Of a stretch of DNA of 64,000 nt, positions 30,535-39,855 are shown piece after piece. The notes under the pieces were generated by a model. That model saw only the letters and a program-made list of their open reading frames with translations. It made no database searches and was not told the DNA's origin. The position numbers and the translations under genes were made by a program. The stretch's first letter is position 1; every line of letters begins with the position of its first letter. Where the stretch lies: contig NZ_CP108054.1 of assembly GCF_036173125.1 (NCBI RefSeq), forward strand, positions 6,043,001-6,107,000, read 5' to 3'. This stretch comes from Streptomyces sp. NBC_00286 (GTDB lineage Bacteria; Actinomycetota; Actinomycetes; Streptomycetales; Streptomycetaceae).

Positions 30535-30577
30535 AGTGGCTGGTCGCGCAGTTCCCCGCGCCCCTACGGGGCGCGGG
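30535..30577. repeat. Dispersed repeat module R2 between rpoA and rplQ
   Basis: GGCTGGTCGCGCAGTTCCCC followed by CGCGCCCCT matches copies at 46181-46214 and 52318-52350 and, inverted, the tandem array at 52697-53164. Here it ends in a perfect hairpin CCCGCGCCCC/GGGGCGCGGG (30555-30577, loop TAC), which might act as an intra-operon terminator. Confidence 0.7.
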
Positions 30578-30686
30578 TCTTCCGGTCGCCTTGAAAAAGG
30601 TGGCCGGATCTCCGACAGGCGGCCGCCTGCTCGGATACTGACCTCGGTACCTGATACGGCCGGGGCAGACACCTAGGAGAAACACC

Positions 30687-31241
30687 ATGCCGAAGCCCGC
30701 CAAGGGTGCCCGTCTGGGCGGCAGTGCCGCGCACGAGAAGCTGCTTCTTGCGAACCTTGCGAAGGCGCTTTTCGAGCACGGCCGGATCACGACCACCGAG
30801 GCGAAGGCCCGTCGTCTGCGGCCCTACGCCGAGCGTCTGGTCACCAAGGCGAAGAAGGGCGACCTTCACAACCGCCGCCAGGTGCTCCAGGTCATCACGG
30901 ACAAGAGCATCGTGCACACGCTCTTCACCGAGATCGGCCCGCGGTACGAGAACCGTCCGGGTGGCTACACCCGTATCACCAAGATCGGTAACCGTCGGGG
31001 CGACAACGCGCCCATGGCTGTCATCGAGCTGGTGGAGGCGCTGACCGTGGCCCAGGAGGCCACCGGTGAGGCCGAGGCGGCGACCAAGCGTGCCGTCAAG
31101 GAGGACGCCTTCAAGAAGGAGGACACCTTCCAGAAGGAAGACGTTCTCAAGAAGGACGAGGCCGCTGAGGCCGAGGCCGAAGAGGTCGTCGAGGACGCGA
31201 AGCCGGCTGCCGCCGAGGGCGACGAGTCCAAGGACGCCTGA
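30687..31241 (+). CDS. rplQ: 50S ribosomal protein L17 with acidic/lysine-rich C-terminal extension
   Basis: A 184-aa protein. Residues 1-120 are a normal L17 ([40 protein letters not shown]). The tail holds a triple repeat of the type [20 protein letters not shown], then Glu/Ala-rich sequence, an actinobacterial feature of unknown role. AGGAGAAA lies 5 nt upstream of the ATG. It is followed by a terminator. Confidence 0.98.
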   Translation: MPKPAKGARLGGSAAHEKLLLANLAKALFEHGRITTTEAKARRLRPYAERLVTKAKKGDLHNRRQVLQVITDKSIVHTLFTEIGPRYENRPGGYTRITKIGNRRGDNAPMAVIELVEALTVAQEATGEAEAATKRAVKEDAFKKEDTFQKEDVLKKDEAAEAEAEEVVEDAKPAAAEGDESKDA

Positions 31242-31260
31242 GGTTTCACCTCGCGTCGTG

Positions 31261-31292
31261 CGGGTCCGCCCCTGAGGGGGCGGGCCCGTTTT
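31261..31292 (+). terminator. Intrinsic terminator after rplQ
   Basis: CGGGTCCGCCCC and GGGGCGGGCCCG form a 12-bp stem with one G-U and loop TGAG, followed by TTTT. It closes the alpha operon. Confidence 0.9.
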
Positions 31293-31315
31293 CGTGTCCC
31301 TGAAAGGAACCAGGT

Positions 31316-32176
31316 GTGAGTGACGAGGTAGAGCCCGGGTTCGTACGGGTACGGCTTGATCTGTCGTATGACGGGAGCGCCTTCTCCGGGTGGGCCAAGC
31401 AGGCCGGGGGGCGGCGTACCGTGCAGGGGGAGGTCGAGGATGCGCTGCGTACGGTGACTCGGTCGCGGGAGACGACGTACGAGCTGACCGTGGCGGGGCG
31501 GACCGATGCCGGAGTGCATGCCCGGGGTCAGGTGGCGCACGTCGATCTGCCCGAGGGGCTGTGGGCCGAGCATCGGGAGAAGCTGCTCAAGCGGCTGGCC
31601 GGGCGGTTGCCGAAGGATGTGCGGGTGTGGTCGCTCAGGGAGGCGCCCAGCGGCTTCAACGCGCGGTTCTCGGCGGTCTGGCGGCGGTACGCCTATCGCG
31701 TCACCGACAACCCGGGGGGCGTCGATCCGCTGTTGCGCAGCCATGTTCTCTGGCACGACTGGCCGCTCGACGTCGATGCCATGAACGAGGCGGCGCGGCC
31801 GCTGCTCGGGGAGCACGATTTCGCCGCGTACTGCAAGAAACGGGACGGGGCGACGACCATTCGTACGCTTCAGGAGCTGAGCCTGGCGCGGGGGGCGGAC
31901 GGGGTGATTACGGCCACAGTGCGGGCCGATGCCTTCTGCCACAACATGGTGCGGTCGTTGATCGGGGCGCTGCTGTTCGTGGGGGACGGGCACCGGGGGA
32001 CCGACTGGCCGGGGAAGGTGCTCGCCGCCGGGGTGCGGGACTCTGCGGTGCACGTCGTACGGCCTCATGGGCTGACTTTGGAGCAAGTCGGGTACCCCGC
32101 CGACGAGTTGCTGGCGGCGCGGAACAAGGAGGCGCGGAACCGGCGATCGTTGCCGGGGACGGCCGGGTGCTGCTGA
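31316..32176 (+). CDS. truA: tRNA pseudouridine(38-40) synthase
   Basis: A 286-aa TruA. The catalytic Asp is in [20 protein letters not shown]; the fold continues with [13 protein letters not shown] and the C-terminal [14 protein letters not shown]. It modifies uridines in the anticodon stem-loop. GTG start at 31316 with AAAGGAA upstream. It sits just after the rplQ terminator, so some read-through or a promoter inside the terminator region is implied. Confidence 0.97.
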   Translation: MSDEVEPGFVRVRLDLSYDGSAFSGWAKQAGGRRTVQGEVEDALRTVTRSRETTYELTVAGRTDAGVHARGQVAHVDLPEGLWAEHREKLLKRLAGRLPKDVRVWSLREAPSGFNARFSAVWRRYAYRVTDNPGGVDPLLRSHVLWHDWPLDVDAMNEAARPLLGEHDFAAYCKKRDGATTIRTLQELSLARGADGVITATVRADAFCHNMVRSLIGALLFVGDGHRGTDWPGKVLAAGVRDSAVHVVRPHGLTLEQVGYPADELLAARNKEARNRRSLPGTAGCC

Positions 32177-32253
32177 GTGAGAGGGTGCTTTTTATGCCCA
32201 CTGCGGCGGTGAGGGAAACCCCTGCGTAACACGTATGTTCGGGTGTACCTACT

Positions 32254-32292
32254 GAAACTCGGTTACGATGCGGCTGCTCGGCTTTGAGTTTC
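32254..32292 (+). promoter_or_regulatory. Inverted repeat and possible promoter before the polysaccharide operon
   Basis: GAAACTC (32254-32260) and GAGTTTC (32286-32292) flank TACGAT (32264-32269), which could be a -10 element. No clear -35 is visible. The 176-nt spacer after truA is relatively A/T-rich, as expected for a promoter. Confidence 0.3.
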
Positions 32293-32352
32293 ATGTGTAG
32301 TGGCCGGGCTTGGGTGGGGGTAACGGGCTGGACCGGCCCGGGGGGTTTGTGC

Positions 32353-33948
32353 ATGAGTCCAGTGGGGACTGCTCGTGTTCCGCAGAACCGACGTCGCAGG
32401 CGGGCGCCGCAGAGTCATGGGCTGCTGCCGCAGCCGCCGGACGATGTGGAGAAGTACTCGTACGCGCGGCGGTATCTGTGGGTGCTGACGATCGGCTCGC
32501 TGATCAGTTTCGCGTGTCTGGCGATGAGCCAGTTTCTGTTCACGGCGTCGAGTCCGTGGTTCTGGCTGACGATGCCGCTGCTGGCGTTCATCATCGCGGA
32601 CTATCTGATCTCGCTGTATCTCGACGGGCTCAGCAAGGACTTCGACCTCAAGGGACACAAGCGGCTCGTCCGCAAGTGGCAGCCCGCCGTGTACCCGAGC
32701 GTGGACATCTTCCTGCCGGTGTGCGGTGAGCCGCTGGAGGTGCTGCACAACACCTGGGTCCACGTGAACCGGCTCGCGGCCAGCTACCAGGGCGAGGTGA
32801 AGACGTACGTCCTGGATGACGCGGCCGAGGACGAGGTCGGGGCCATGGCGAACGACTTCGGCTTCAACTACGTGGTACGGCCCAACCGGGGCTGGTTCAA
32901 GAAGGCCGGCAACCTCAATCACGCCTTCGAGAAGACCGACGGCGACCACATCCTCATCCTGGACGCCGACTTCGCGCCGCGCGCCGATCTGCTCGACGAG
33001 CTGCTGCCGTACATGGACGACGACCCGAAGATCGGCATCGTGCAGTCGCCGCAGTTCTTCCGCATCGTCGACCGGCAGAACTGGATCGAGCGCGGGGCCG
33101 GCGCCGTACAGGAGCAGTTCTACCGCTCCGTGCAGACGTCCCGGGAGGACAAGGACGGGTCCATCTGCGTGGGCTCCTGCGCCGTGTACCGGCGTGAGGC
33201 CCTGGCGCAGATCGGCGGCATCACGCTGATCGAGCACTCCGAGGACATGTACACCGGCTTCGATCTGCGGGCGCTGGGCTGGAAGCTGCGTTACGTGCCC
33301 GTCGCGCTGTCCGCGGGTGTGTGCCCGGACACGGCCGGTGCCTTCCACAACCAGCAGTACCGCTGGTGCATGGGCTCGCTGGAGCTGCTGACCAGCAAGC
33401 GGTTCTGGGAGATGGACCTGAAGTTCAAGACGCGGCTCTGCTACGTCTCCGGCTTCCTCTACTACCTGCAGACCGCGCTCGCCACGTTCATCGCGCCCGT
33501 CATCCCGCTCGCGCTGATGATCCTGCGCCCCGATCTGCTGCGGGCCGAGGCCGCGCTGTGGGTGCTGCCGAGTGTCGCGTACGTGACGCTGGTGCTGCCG
33601 TTGTGGCACCGGGCGCCGTACCGGCTCGAGGCCTGGTCCGTCCGCATCATGTACGGGTGGTCGCATGTCTTCGCGGTCTGGGACGTGCTGCGCGGCCGTC
33701 CGATGGGCTGGAAGCCCACGGGTTCGGACGGCGCCAAGAAGAACGGCATGCGCCGCTACTGGAACTGCATGATCTTCTGGACCGGCGGCACCGCCCTGCT
33801 CTGGATCGTCGTCGCCGCCTGGCGCATGCTCACCCTCTATCCGCCGGACTTCGCGCTGATGCTGTCGGCCGGGCTGTTCTACGGGATGGTCGTCGGCCGC
33901 GTCCTCGTACAGCCCCGCGCCCAGGAAGCGCAGGAAGTGACCGCATGA
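32353..33948 (+). CDS. Cellulose-synthase-like family 2 glycosyltransferase (membrane)
   Basis: A 531-aa processive-type GT2. Two N-terminal membrane helices (about 45-95) precede a cytosolic catalytic domain with PSVDIFLPVCGEPLEV, the DADFAP (D-x-D) sugar-nucleotide site, a later HSEDMYTGFDL catalytic Asp and QQYRW (Q-x-x-R-W). Four or more C-terminal helices follow. It should polymerise a beta-linked glycan across the membrane. The ATG at 32353 is the best start. It opens a five-gene operon and overlaps the GH26 gene by ATGA. It is not the classical cslA, whose partner glxA is absent here. Confidence 0.88.
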   Translation: MSPVGTARVPQNRRRRRAPQSHGLLPQPPDDVEKYSYARRYLWVLTIGSLISFACLAMSQFLFTASSPWFWLTMPLLAFIIADYLISLYLDGLSKDFDLKGHKRLVRKWQPAVYPSVDIFLPVCGEPLEVLHNTWVHVNRLAASYQGEVKTYVLDDAAEDEVGAMANDFGFNYVVRPNRGWFKKAGNLNHAFEKTDGDHILILDADFAPRADLLDELLPYMDDDPKIGIVQSPQFFRIVDRQNWIERGAGAVQEQFYRSVQTSREDKDGSICVGSCAVYRREALAQIGGITLIEHSEDMYTGFDLRALGWKLRYVPVALSAGVCPDTAGAFHNQQYRWCMGSLELLTSKRFWEMDLKFKTRLCYVSGFLYYLQTALATFIAPVIPLALMILRPDLLRAEAALWVLPSVAYVTLVLPLWHRAPYRLEAWSVRIMYGWSHVFAVWDVLRGRPMGWKPTGSDGAKKNGMRRYWNCMIFWTGGTALLWIVVAAWRMLTLYPPDFALMLSAGLFYGMVVGRVLVQPRAQEAQEVTA

Positions 33949-35012
33949 CTTTCTCCGTACGTTCCGTCCACACGCTCCGGACCGTGCGGGCACTCGCCGC
34001 CGCACTGCTGGCCGGTGCGCTGCTCGCCGGATGCAGCACCTTCTCCGAGGAGGGCCGCGACCAGTACGAGCGCAGCCAGGGGGAGCCGCCCGCTGCCGAA
34101 GGGGCCGAAGGCGCCGCCTCCGACGAGGAGGAGAGCGAGTCCGCGAACCCGGAGCTGCCGTTCGACGTCAGACCGCTGCTGAAGCCGGACAAGGACTACC
34201 TGGGGCTGGCCGCCGACGGGGCGCCCGCCAAGATGACGGCCGTCAAGGACTTCGCCGAGAAGGCGGGCAAGAAGCCGAACCTCATCGAGTTCTACTCGGC
34301 CTGGGGCGACCAGTACGAGACGCGTCTGGTGAAGAACTCCTGGGACTACGGCGCGGTGTCCTTCATCGCGTGGGAGCCCTTCGAGACGCCCCTGAAGGAC
34401 ATCGCCTCCGGCAAGGAGGACGAGTACATCCGCGAGTACGCGCGCTCCGTCAAGAAGCTGAACCTGCCCGTGGCGATCAGCTGGGCGCACGAGATGAACG
34501 GCTTCTGGTACCCGTGGGGCACCAAGAAGGTCACGGCCGAGGAGTTCGTCGCCGCGTACAAGCACATCCACGACCTGTTCGCCGAAGAGGGTGCCACGCA
34601 GGTCATCTGGGTGTGGAGCCCGAACGTCATCAACCCGATGCCGAAGGTGAAGCTCGAGCCGTACTGGCCGGGCGACGAGTACGTCGACTGGGTCGGCGTC
34701 ATCGGCTATTACGCGGCCACCGGTCCCTCGACGTACCCGGAGCTCTACGGGCCGACGATGACCCAGATACGTACCTTCACGAAGAAACCGTTCATCATCG
34801 CGGAGACCGCGGCGCAGGCCGGCGAGCGCAAGCCCGCCGACATCAAGGATCTCTTCAAGGGGACGGCGAAGGCCGAGGACGTCATCGGGTTCGTCTGGTT
34901 CAACTTCGACAAGGAGACCGACTGGCGCATCAGCAGCGGCCCGCTGTCCCAGAAGACCTTCAGGGAGCAGGCCCAGAGCGACAGCTTCGGATTCGATGTG
35001 ACCAAGCCATGA
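33945..35012 (+). CDS. GH26-like glycoside hydrolase lipoprotein
   Basis: A 355-aa protein with a lipoprotein signal peptide ending LLAGC (Cys near residue 28), then a Glu/Ala/Pro linker. The catalytic region resembles GH26 (beta-mannanase clan A): ISWAHEMNGFWYPWG supplies the acid/base Glu and KKPFIIAETAAQAG the nucleophile Glu. It is anchored on the outer membrane face. Coupled by ATGA to the polymerase upstream, it probably trims or releases the polymer. Substrate unknown; some GH26 enzymes act on glycans other than mannan. Confidence 0.82.
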   Translation: MTFSVRSVHTLRTVRALAAALLAGALLAGCSTFSEEGRDQYERSQGEPPAAEGAEGAASDEEESESANPELPFDVRPLLKPDKDYLGLAADGAPAKMTAVKDFAEKAGKKPNLIEFYSAWGDQYETRLVKNSWDYGAVSFIAWEPFETPLKDIASGKEDEYIREYARSVKKLNLPVAISWAHEMNGFWYPWGTKKVTAEEFVAAYKHIHDLFAEEGATQVIWVWSPNVINPMPKVKLEPYWPGDEYVDWVGVIGYYAATGPSTYPELYGPTMTQIRTFTKKPFIIAETAAQAGERKPADIKDLFKGTAKAEDVIGFVWFNFDKETDWRISSGPLSQKTFREQAQSDSFGFDVTKP

Positions 35013-37054
35013 CGAACCGACGCACGCCCACCTGGGCGGAGGACTCTGAGCTGCGCGGCGGGGGGCACGAGCGCCCGTACGCGTACGAGCAGGGGAATCA
35101 ACAGGCCTACGACCAGGGGAATCACCAGCAGCAGTATCAGGGACAACAGCAGGCGTACGGGCAGCAGGGGAACCAGCAGGCGTACGGGCAGGGGAACCAG
35201 CAGCCGCACGCGCAGGCTGGTCAGCAGCAGTACGGACAAGGGCACCAGCAGTCGTACCCCCAGGCGCAGCAGCGGCAGGTCGGGAACGAGAGCCTGCGGC
35301 AGTACGTGCAGAACGCGCCTCCGCCTGTGTACCCGCACCATCCCGAGTACGACGAGGGCGGCGCGGGCGGGCGGCAGCTGACCAACACCGGCACCTGGCG
35401 GTTCAACGGGCGGACGTCCAAGTACCTGGACCAGGCGACGTTCCAGATCTACGCGCCCTTCGACCCGTACGCGCAGCTCACCGCCGTCGAGCCGGAGCCT
35501 CAGGCGCAGGAGGAGAAGCCGGGGTACACGCTGCCCGAGGTGCCCGAGTCGGCCTGGTCGGTGGACACCCGGCGCAGCAAGCTGCTGGGCCGCGCGGTGC
35601 TGCTGTTCATCCTGCTCGTGCAGGCCGGGCTGTCCCTGCGCCTGAAGGGGACGGCCTTCCAGGACGAGGCGCTGTACGTCGCCTCCGGCCACTACGAGCT
35701 GGCCAACCTGCTGCACGGCACGAAGCTGCCCGTCGACTTCGCGGCCTACTTCTCCGGCCACCCCAAGCTGTATCCGGTGCTCGCGGCGGTCGTGGACAGC
35801 CAGTTCGGGCTGACCGGCGTACGGCTGGTGAGCCTGGCGTTCATGCTGGCCTCCACCGGGCTGCTCTACTCGCTCACCCGGCGGCTGTTCAACCTCCGTG
35901 CCGCGCTCGGAGCGGCCGCGCTGTTCTCGGTGATCCAGTCGACGAGCGTGCTCGGCAACTTCGCCACGTACGACGCCGCCGCGGTCTTCCTGCTCGCGCT
36001 CGCGGCCTGGGCGGTGGTGCGCACCGACCGGATGGGCGCCTTCGCGGTGCTGCTCGCGGCGCCGCCGGCCGCGCTCGCCTTCGGAGTGAAGTACGCCTCC
36101 GGGCTCTATCTGCCGACCCTGGTACTCCTCGCGGTGGTCACCGCGCACCGGCACCGCGGCATCGGCGCGCTGTGGCGCGGTGTGGTGCTGGGCGCGGGCA
36201 CCGTGGTGCTGCTCGGCGTCGGTTACTACTTCTCCGGGCCGCTGGGCGGCATCAGCTCCACCACCACCGACCGTGCGAAGGGCCAGGACACCGCGGCGAC
36301 GATGCTCCAGCACAGCGCGGAGTGGGGCGGCCTGGTCTTCCTGGCCGCGCTGGGCGGCTCGATCGCGTACGTGATACGCGGCCGGATGGGCGAGATGCCG
36401 TGGATCGGCGACACCGCCACCCCGGGCCGCTGGCGCCGCGCCTCGCTCGGCCTGCTGCTGACCGGCACCGCGCTGCTCGCGCCCGCGTACCAGATCCACC
36501 TCCAGACCGAGATCTCGCTCTACAAGCACGTCGGCTTCGGCCTGCTCTTCGCGGCGCCGATGGCAGGACTCGGCATGGCCCGCCTGGTCGGCCCGCACTT
36601 CCGGCATCCGCAGCTCGGGATTCTGCTGTACTCCCTCGCGCTGGTGTTCGGCATGGTCCAGGCGCAGCGGGCGTACAGCTTCCCGGACTCGACGGAGATG
36701 ATCGCGTACATGCGCAAGGTGGTCGACAAGAAGGGCGAGTATCTGGCCGAGGAGCAGGAGGTTCCGGGCTACTACCTGCGTGACAAGACGAACTGGACGC
36801 AGTGGCAGAACTCCTACTTCATGGACTATCAGGGCAAGAAGGACAAGAAACAGTACTCCGGCCCTGAAGCCTTCCGGCAGGCCGTCCGTGAGGGGCACTT
36901 CGACGCGATCGTGATGCACGGCGGGGTGAGCCCCGACACGTTCAAGGCGGTCAAGGAGGGCCTGAAGGGCAACTCCCACTACCGGCTGGCCGCCGTCCTC
37001 CCCTTCACCACGAGCAGCGGTGAGCGCGCCTATCGGATTTGGGTGAAGCGATGA
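35009..37054 (+). CDS. GT39-like membrane glycosyltransferase with Q/G/Y-rich disordered N-terminus
   Basis: A 681-aa protein. Residues 1-110 are low-complexity with repeats such as GNQQAYGQGNQQ. A first membrane helix near 190 (AVLLFILLVQAGLSL) is followed by the FQDEALYVASG loop, the Asp-Glu pair typical of dolichyl/polyprenyl-phosphate-sugar glycosyltransferases (GT39/ArnT/PMT). About nine to ten more helices follow, then a soluble extracellular C-terminal domain (about 560-681). Overlaps both neighbours by ATGA. It probably transfers a sugar from a lipid-linked donor made by the DPM1-like enzyme downstream. Confidence 0.75.
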   Translation: MTNRRTPTWAEDSELRGGGHERPYAYEQGNQQAYDQGNHQQQYQGQQQAYGQQGNQQAYGQGNQQPHAQAGQQQYGQGHQQSYPQAQQRQVGNESLRQYVQNAPPPVYPHHPEYDEGGAGGRQLTNTGTWRFNGRTSKYLDQATFQIYAPFDPYAQLTAVEPEPQAQEEKPGYTLPEVPESAWSVDTRRSKLLGRAVLLFILLVQAGLSLRLKGTAFQDEALYVASGHYELANLLHGTKLPVDFAAYFSGHPKLYPVLAAVVDSQFGLTGVRLVSLAFMLASTGLLYSLTRRLFNLRAALGAAALFSVIQSTSVLGNFATYDAAAVFLLALAAWAVVRTDRMGAFAVLLAAPPAALAFGVKYASGLYLPTLVLLAVVTAHRHRGIGALWRGVVLGAGTVVLLGVGYYFSGPLGGISSTTTDRAKGQDTAATMLQHSAEWGGLVFLAALGGSIAYVIRGRMGEMPWIGDTATPGRWRRASLGLLLTGTALLAPAYQIHLQTEISLYKHVGFGLLFAAPMAGLGMARLVGPHFRHPQLGILLYSLALVFGMVQAQRAYSFPDSTEMIAYMRKVVDKKGEYLAEEQEVPGYYLRDKTNWTQWQNSYFMDYQGKKDKKQYSGPEAFRQAVREGHFDAIVMHGGVSPDTFKAVKEGLKGNSHYRLAAVLPFTTSSGERAYRIWVKR

Positions 37055-38943
37055 CCGTCAATGCCTCCCCGCCGTACGGCGGCGGATACCCGGATGCCCA
37101 CGGCAACCATGATCCGTACGCGGGTCAGGGTGGCTACGGGGGGCACGGCTCGTACGCCGGCGGCCAGGGCGGCTACGGCAACCAGGGCGCTTACGCCGAC
37201 CCGGCGCAGGGCGGGTACGCGGGTCCCGGTCAGTACGCCGACCCCGGTACGTACGCCGCCCCTGGAACGTACGCCCAGCCCGGCCAGGACACCTACACCC
37301 CCGAGCCCGCTCCGGTCGAACCGCCCCCGGCCCGGCACCGCGCGCCAAAGGCGGAAGAGCCCAAGGCTGAGGAGCCCAAGGCCGAACCCGACGCCGACGA
37401 GGAGCAGCCCGACGAGCCGGAAGGCGCGCGGCTTGCCGGTGCGCTGACCTTCCTGGTGCCCACGGTGCTGTCCTTCGCCATGATCTGGCGCGGGATCGGC
37501 GAGCGGCAGCTGTGGCGGGACGAGCACGCCACGTGGTGGGCGGCGAGCCTGTCGTTCCACGACCTGAGCATGCTGATCCGCACCATCGACGTGGTCTTCA
37601 CGCCGTACTACGTGCTCATGCACGCCTGGATCGCCGTCGCCGGGGACACCCCGACGGCGATGCGGATCCCCGGCGCGGTGGCCATGGCGGCGTCCTGCGG
37701 TCTGCTCGCCCTGCTCGGGCGGCGGCTGTTCACCACCCAGGCGGGAATCCTCGCGGGACTCGCCTTCGCCGTCGTACCGGCGACCACGCGGTACGGGCAG
37801 GAGATCCGGCCGTACGCCTTCGCCGTGGCGGCCGTGCTGCTGTCGACCTGGCTGCTCGCCCGGGCCCTGGACGAGCCGTCCTTCAAGGTGTGGGTCGCCT
37901 ACACGCTGTCGGTGCCGCTGATCGGCTGGAGCCATCTGGCCTCGATGGCGGTGCTCGGCGCGCATCTGGTGATGATCCTCATCGCGCGCCGCGAGGGCGA
38001 CAAGATCGTGGGCTGGGCCTATGCCGCCGCCTGCACCCTGGGTCTGTGCTTCGTCATACCCATGGCCGTCTCGGGCTCGGGACAGAGCGGGCAGATCGCC
38101 TGGAACAACCCAGTGCTCAAGGACCTGATCGACTTCCCGAAGAACCTCTTCGGCTCCTGGGCGGTCGCCGTGCCCGTGATGGCGCTCGGCGCGCTCGGAC
38201 TCCTCTTCGCGGGCAAGCGGGCCCTCGCACTGGCCGTCTGGATCGTGCTCCCGCCGCTCGCCACGTACGTCACCGCCGAGCAGCTCCATCTCTTCCTGCC
38301 GCGCTACCTGCTGTTCACGGCGCCCGCCTGGGTGCTGCTCGCCGCCGTGGCCGTGTGCCGGCTCGCCGGTCCGGTCGCCGGGGCCAAGGCCGGTTCCGGT
38401 GCCGCGGTGCGGCGCGGCTTCGGCTGGGTGCTCGCCGCGGCGGCGGTCGCCGGGATCGCCTTCCAGGCGCAGCCGGGCATCCGTGAGACCCGGGTGAACG
38501 CGGCGGGCGAGCCGGACTTCCGCGGCGCCGCCCGGATCATCGAGGCCGGGCAGAAGAAGGGCGACGGCATCGTCTTCAGCGGTGAGATGTCCGAACGCCG
38601 GGCCATGGACTACGAGTTGCGCAACGACGCGGGCCGCCCGAAGGACTGGCTGATGCACCGCACGCCGCAGGAGCTGGGCTCGTTCGGCGCCGCCGAGTGT
38701 CCCAACCCCGCGCAGTGCCTGGCGAAGGCCGACCGTCTGTGGCTCGTCGCGACGGGGTACGACGGGAATCCGTTCACCGGCATGTCGAAGGAGTCGGCGA
38801 CCGCGATCAAGAAGAGCTTCCGCACCGTGAAGACGCGGAAGCTGGACAGTCTCCAGCTCGTGCTCCTCGAAAGGACACGCGCCGCGACGGACGACTCCAC
38901 CAAGGAGAAGGACGACGCCGGCAAGCGCAAGGTGCACACCTGA
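37051..38943 (+). CDS. GT39-like membrane glycosyltransferase with G/Y/P-rich disordered N-terminus
   Basis: A 630-aa paralogue of the preceding protein in layout: a Gly/Tyr/Pro-rich N-terminus of about 80 residues (GGYGGHGSYAGGQGGYG), an Ala/Glu/Pro stretch, a first helix, then the loop RQLWRDEHATWWAASL with the Asp-Glu pair, and roughly ten helices with an extracellular C-terminal domain. The ATG at 37051 overlaps the previous stop (ATGA). I infer a second lipid-linked-sugar transferase for the same glycan. Confidence 0.75.
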   Translation: MTVNASPPYGGGYPDAHGNHDPYAGQGGYGGHGSYAGGQGGYGNQGAYADPAQGGYAGPGQYADPGTYAAPGTYAQPGQDTYTPEPAPVEPPPARHRAPKAEEPKAEEPKAEPDADEEQPDEPEGARLAGALTFLVPTVLSFAMIWRGIGERQLWRDEHATWWAASLSFHDLSMLIRTIDVVFTPYYVLMHAWIAVAGDTPTAMRIPGAVAMAASCGLLALLGRRLFTTQAGILAGLAFAVVPATTRYGQEIRPYAFAVAAVLLSTWLLARALDEPSFKVWVAYTLSVPLIGWSHLASMAVLGAHLVMILIARREGDKIVGWAYAAACTLGLCFVIPMAVSGSGQSGQIAWNNPVLKDLIDFPKNLFGSWAVAVPVMALGALGLLFAGKRALALAVWIVLPPLATYVTAEQLHLFLPRYLLFTAPAWVLLAAVAVCRLAGPVAGAKAGSGAAVRRGFGWVLAAAAVAGIAFQAQPGIRETRVNAAGEPDFRGAARIIEAGQKKGDGIVFSGEMSERRAMDYELRNDAGRPKDWLMHRTPQELGSFGAAECPNPAQCLAKADRLWLVATGYDGNPFTGMSKESATAIKKSFRTVKTRKLDSLQLVLLERTRAATDDSTKEKDDAGKRKVHT

Positions 38944-39017
38944 GCTGGCTTTGGGACGGACGCCGGAAACGCCCGCGTCCGTAGGGGTTCCTGTATGGGG
39001 ACAAGGGGAGGGAAAAG

Positions 39018-39779
39018 ATGACGTACGACCTGGGGGCGGGCGCGGCGGTCACCGTGGTGATGCCTACGTACAACGAGGCGGCCAACCTGCCGAGAATGGC
39101 CGAAGCGGTCCTTCAACTACCGCTCAGCGGGCTGCACTTGAAGATAGTGGACGACTCCAGTCCGGACGGCACCGGGCGAATAGCCGACGAGCTGGCGGAG
39201 AAGTACAACGCCGACCAGCCCGCCTGGCGGCCCCGGATGAGCGTGCTGCACAGGACCGAGAAGGACGGCCTCGGACGCGCGTACGTGGCGGGCATGAGCG
39301 CCGCCGTCGACGAGGGCGCCGAGTACGTCGTGCAGATGGACGCCGACGGCAGCCACCCCGTGGAAGCGGTCCCACGGATGCTCGGCACCGCCGTGGCCTC
39401 GGGCGTCGGCCTGGTCGTCGGCAGCCGGTACGTCCAGGGCGGTTCACTCGACGAGGACTGGGGCGCGCACCGCGTACTGCTGTCCCGCTTCGCCAACCGC
39501 TACGCGCGCACCGTGCTCGGCACGAAGATCCGCGACATCACGGCCGGCTTCAACCTCTGGTCGGCCCAGACCCTGCGGGACGTGGACCTGCACTCCCTGG
39601 ACAGCGCGGGCTACAGCTTCCAGGTCGAGCTCAAGTACAAGGCCGTACGAGCCGGTCACAGCGCCGTCGAGATCCCGATCCGCTTCGAGGAGCGCACCGA
39701 GGGCGTCTCGAAGATGACCTTGCGTACGCAGCTGGAGTCGGCGGTCGTGCCCGTACGGCTGCGGCTGAAGCACAAGTAG
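39018..39779 (+). CDS. DPM1-like family 2 glycosyltransferase (polyprenyl-phosphate sugar synthase)
   Basis: A 253-aa soluble GT2: VTVVMPTYNEAANL, KIVDDSSPDGTGRIA, VQMDADGSHP (D-x-D) and a C-terminal ERTEGVSKMTL. This is the short DPM1 type without membrane helices. It should charge polyprenyl phosphate with mannose or a similar sugar, the donor the two GT39-like enzymes need. AGGGGAGGGAAAAG lies just upstream. It closes the polysaccharide operon, 74 nt after the preceding gene. Confidence 0.88.
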   Translation: MTYDLGAGAAVTVVMPTYNEAANLPRMAEAVLQLPLSGLHLKIVDDSSPDGTGRIADELAEKYNADQPAWRPRMSVLHRTEKDGLGRAYVAGMSAAVDEGAEYVVQMDADGSHPVEAVPRMLGTAVASGVGLVVGSRYVQGGSLDEDWGAHRVLLSRFANRYARTVLGTKIRDITAGFNLWSAQTLRDVDLHSLDSAGYSFQVELKYKAVRAGHSAVEIPIRFEERTEGVSKMTLRTQLESAVVPVRLRLKHK

Positions 39780-39855
39780 CGGGCGGTACCGGGCAGTTGG
39801 CGGCGGTCGCCCACGGGTGGCCGCCGCTTTCCCGGTGCCCGCAGGCCGGTTGCGG

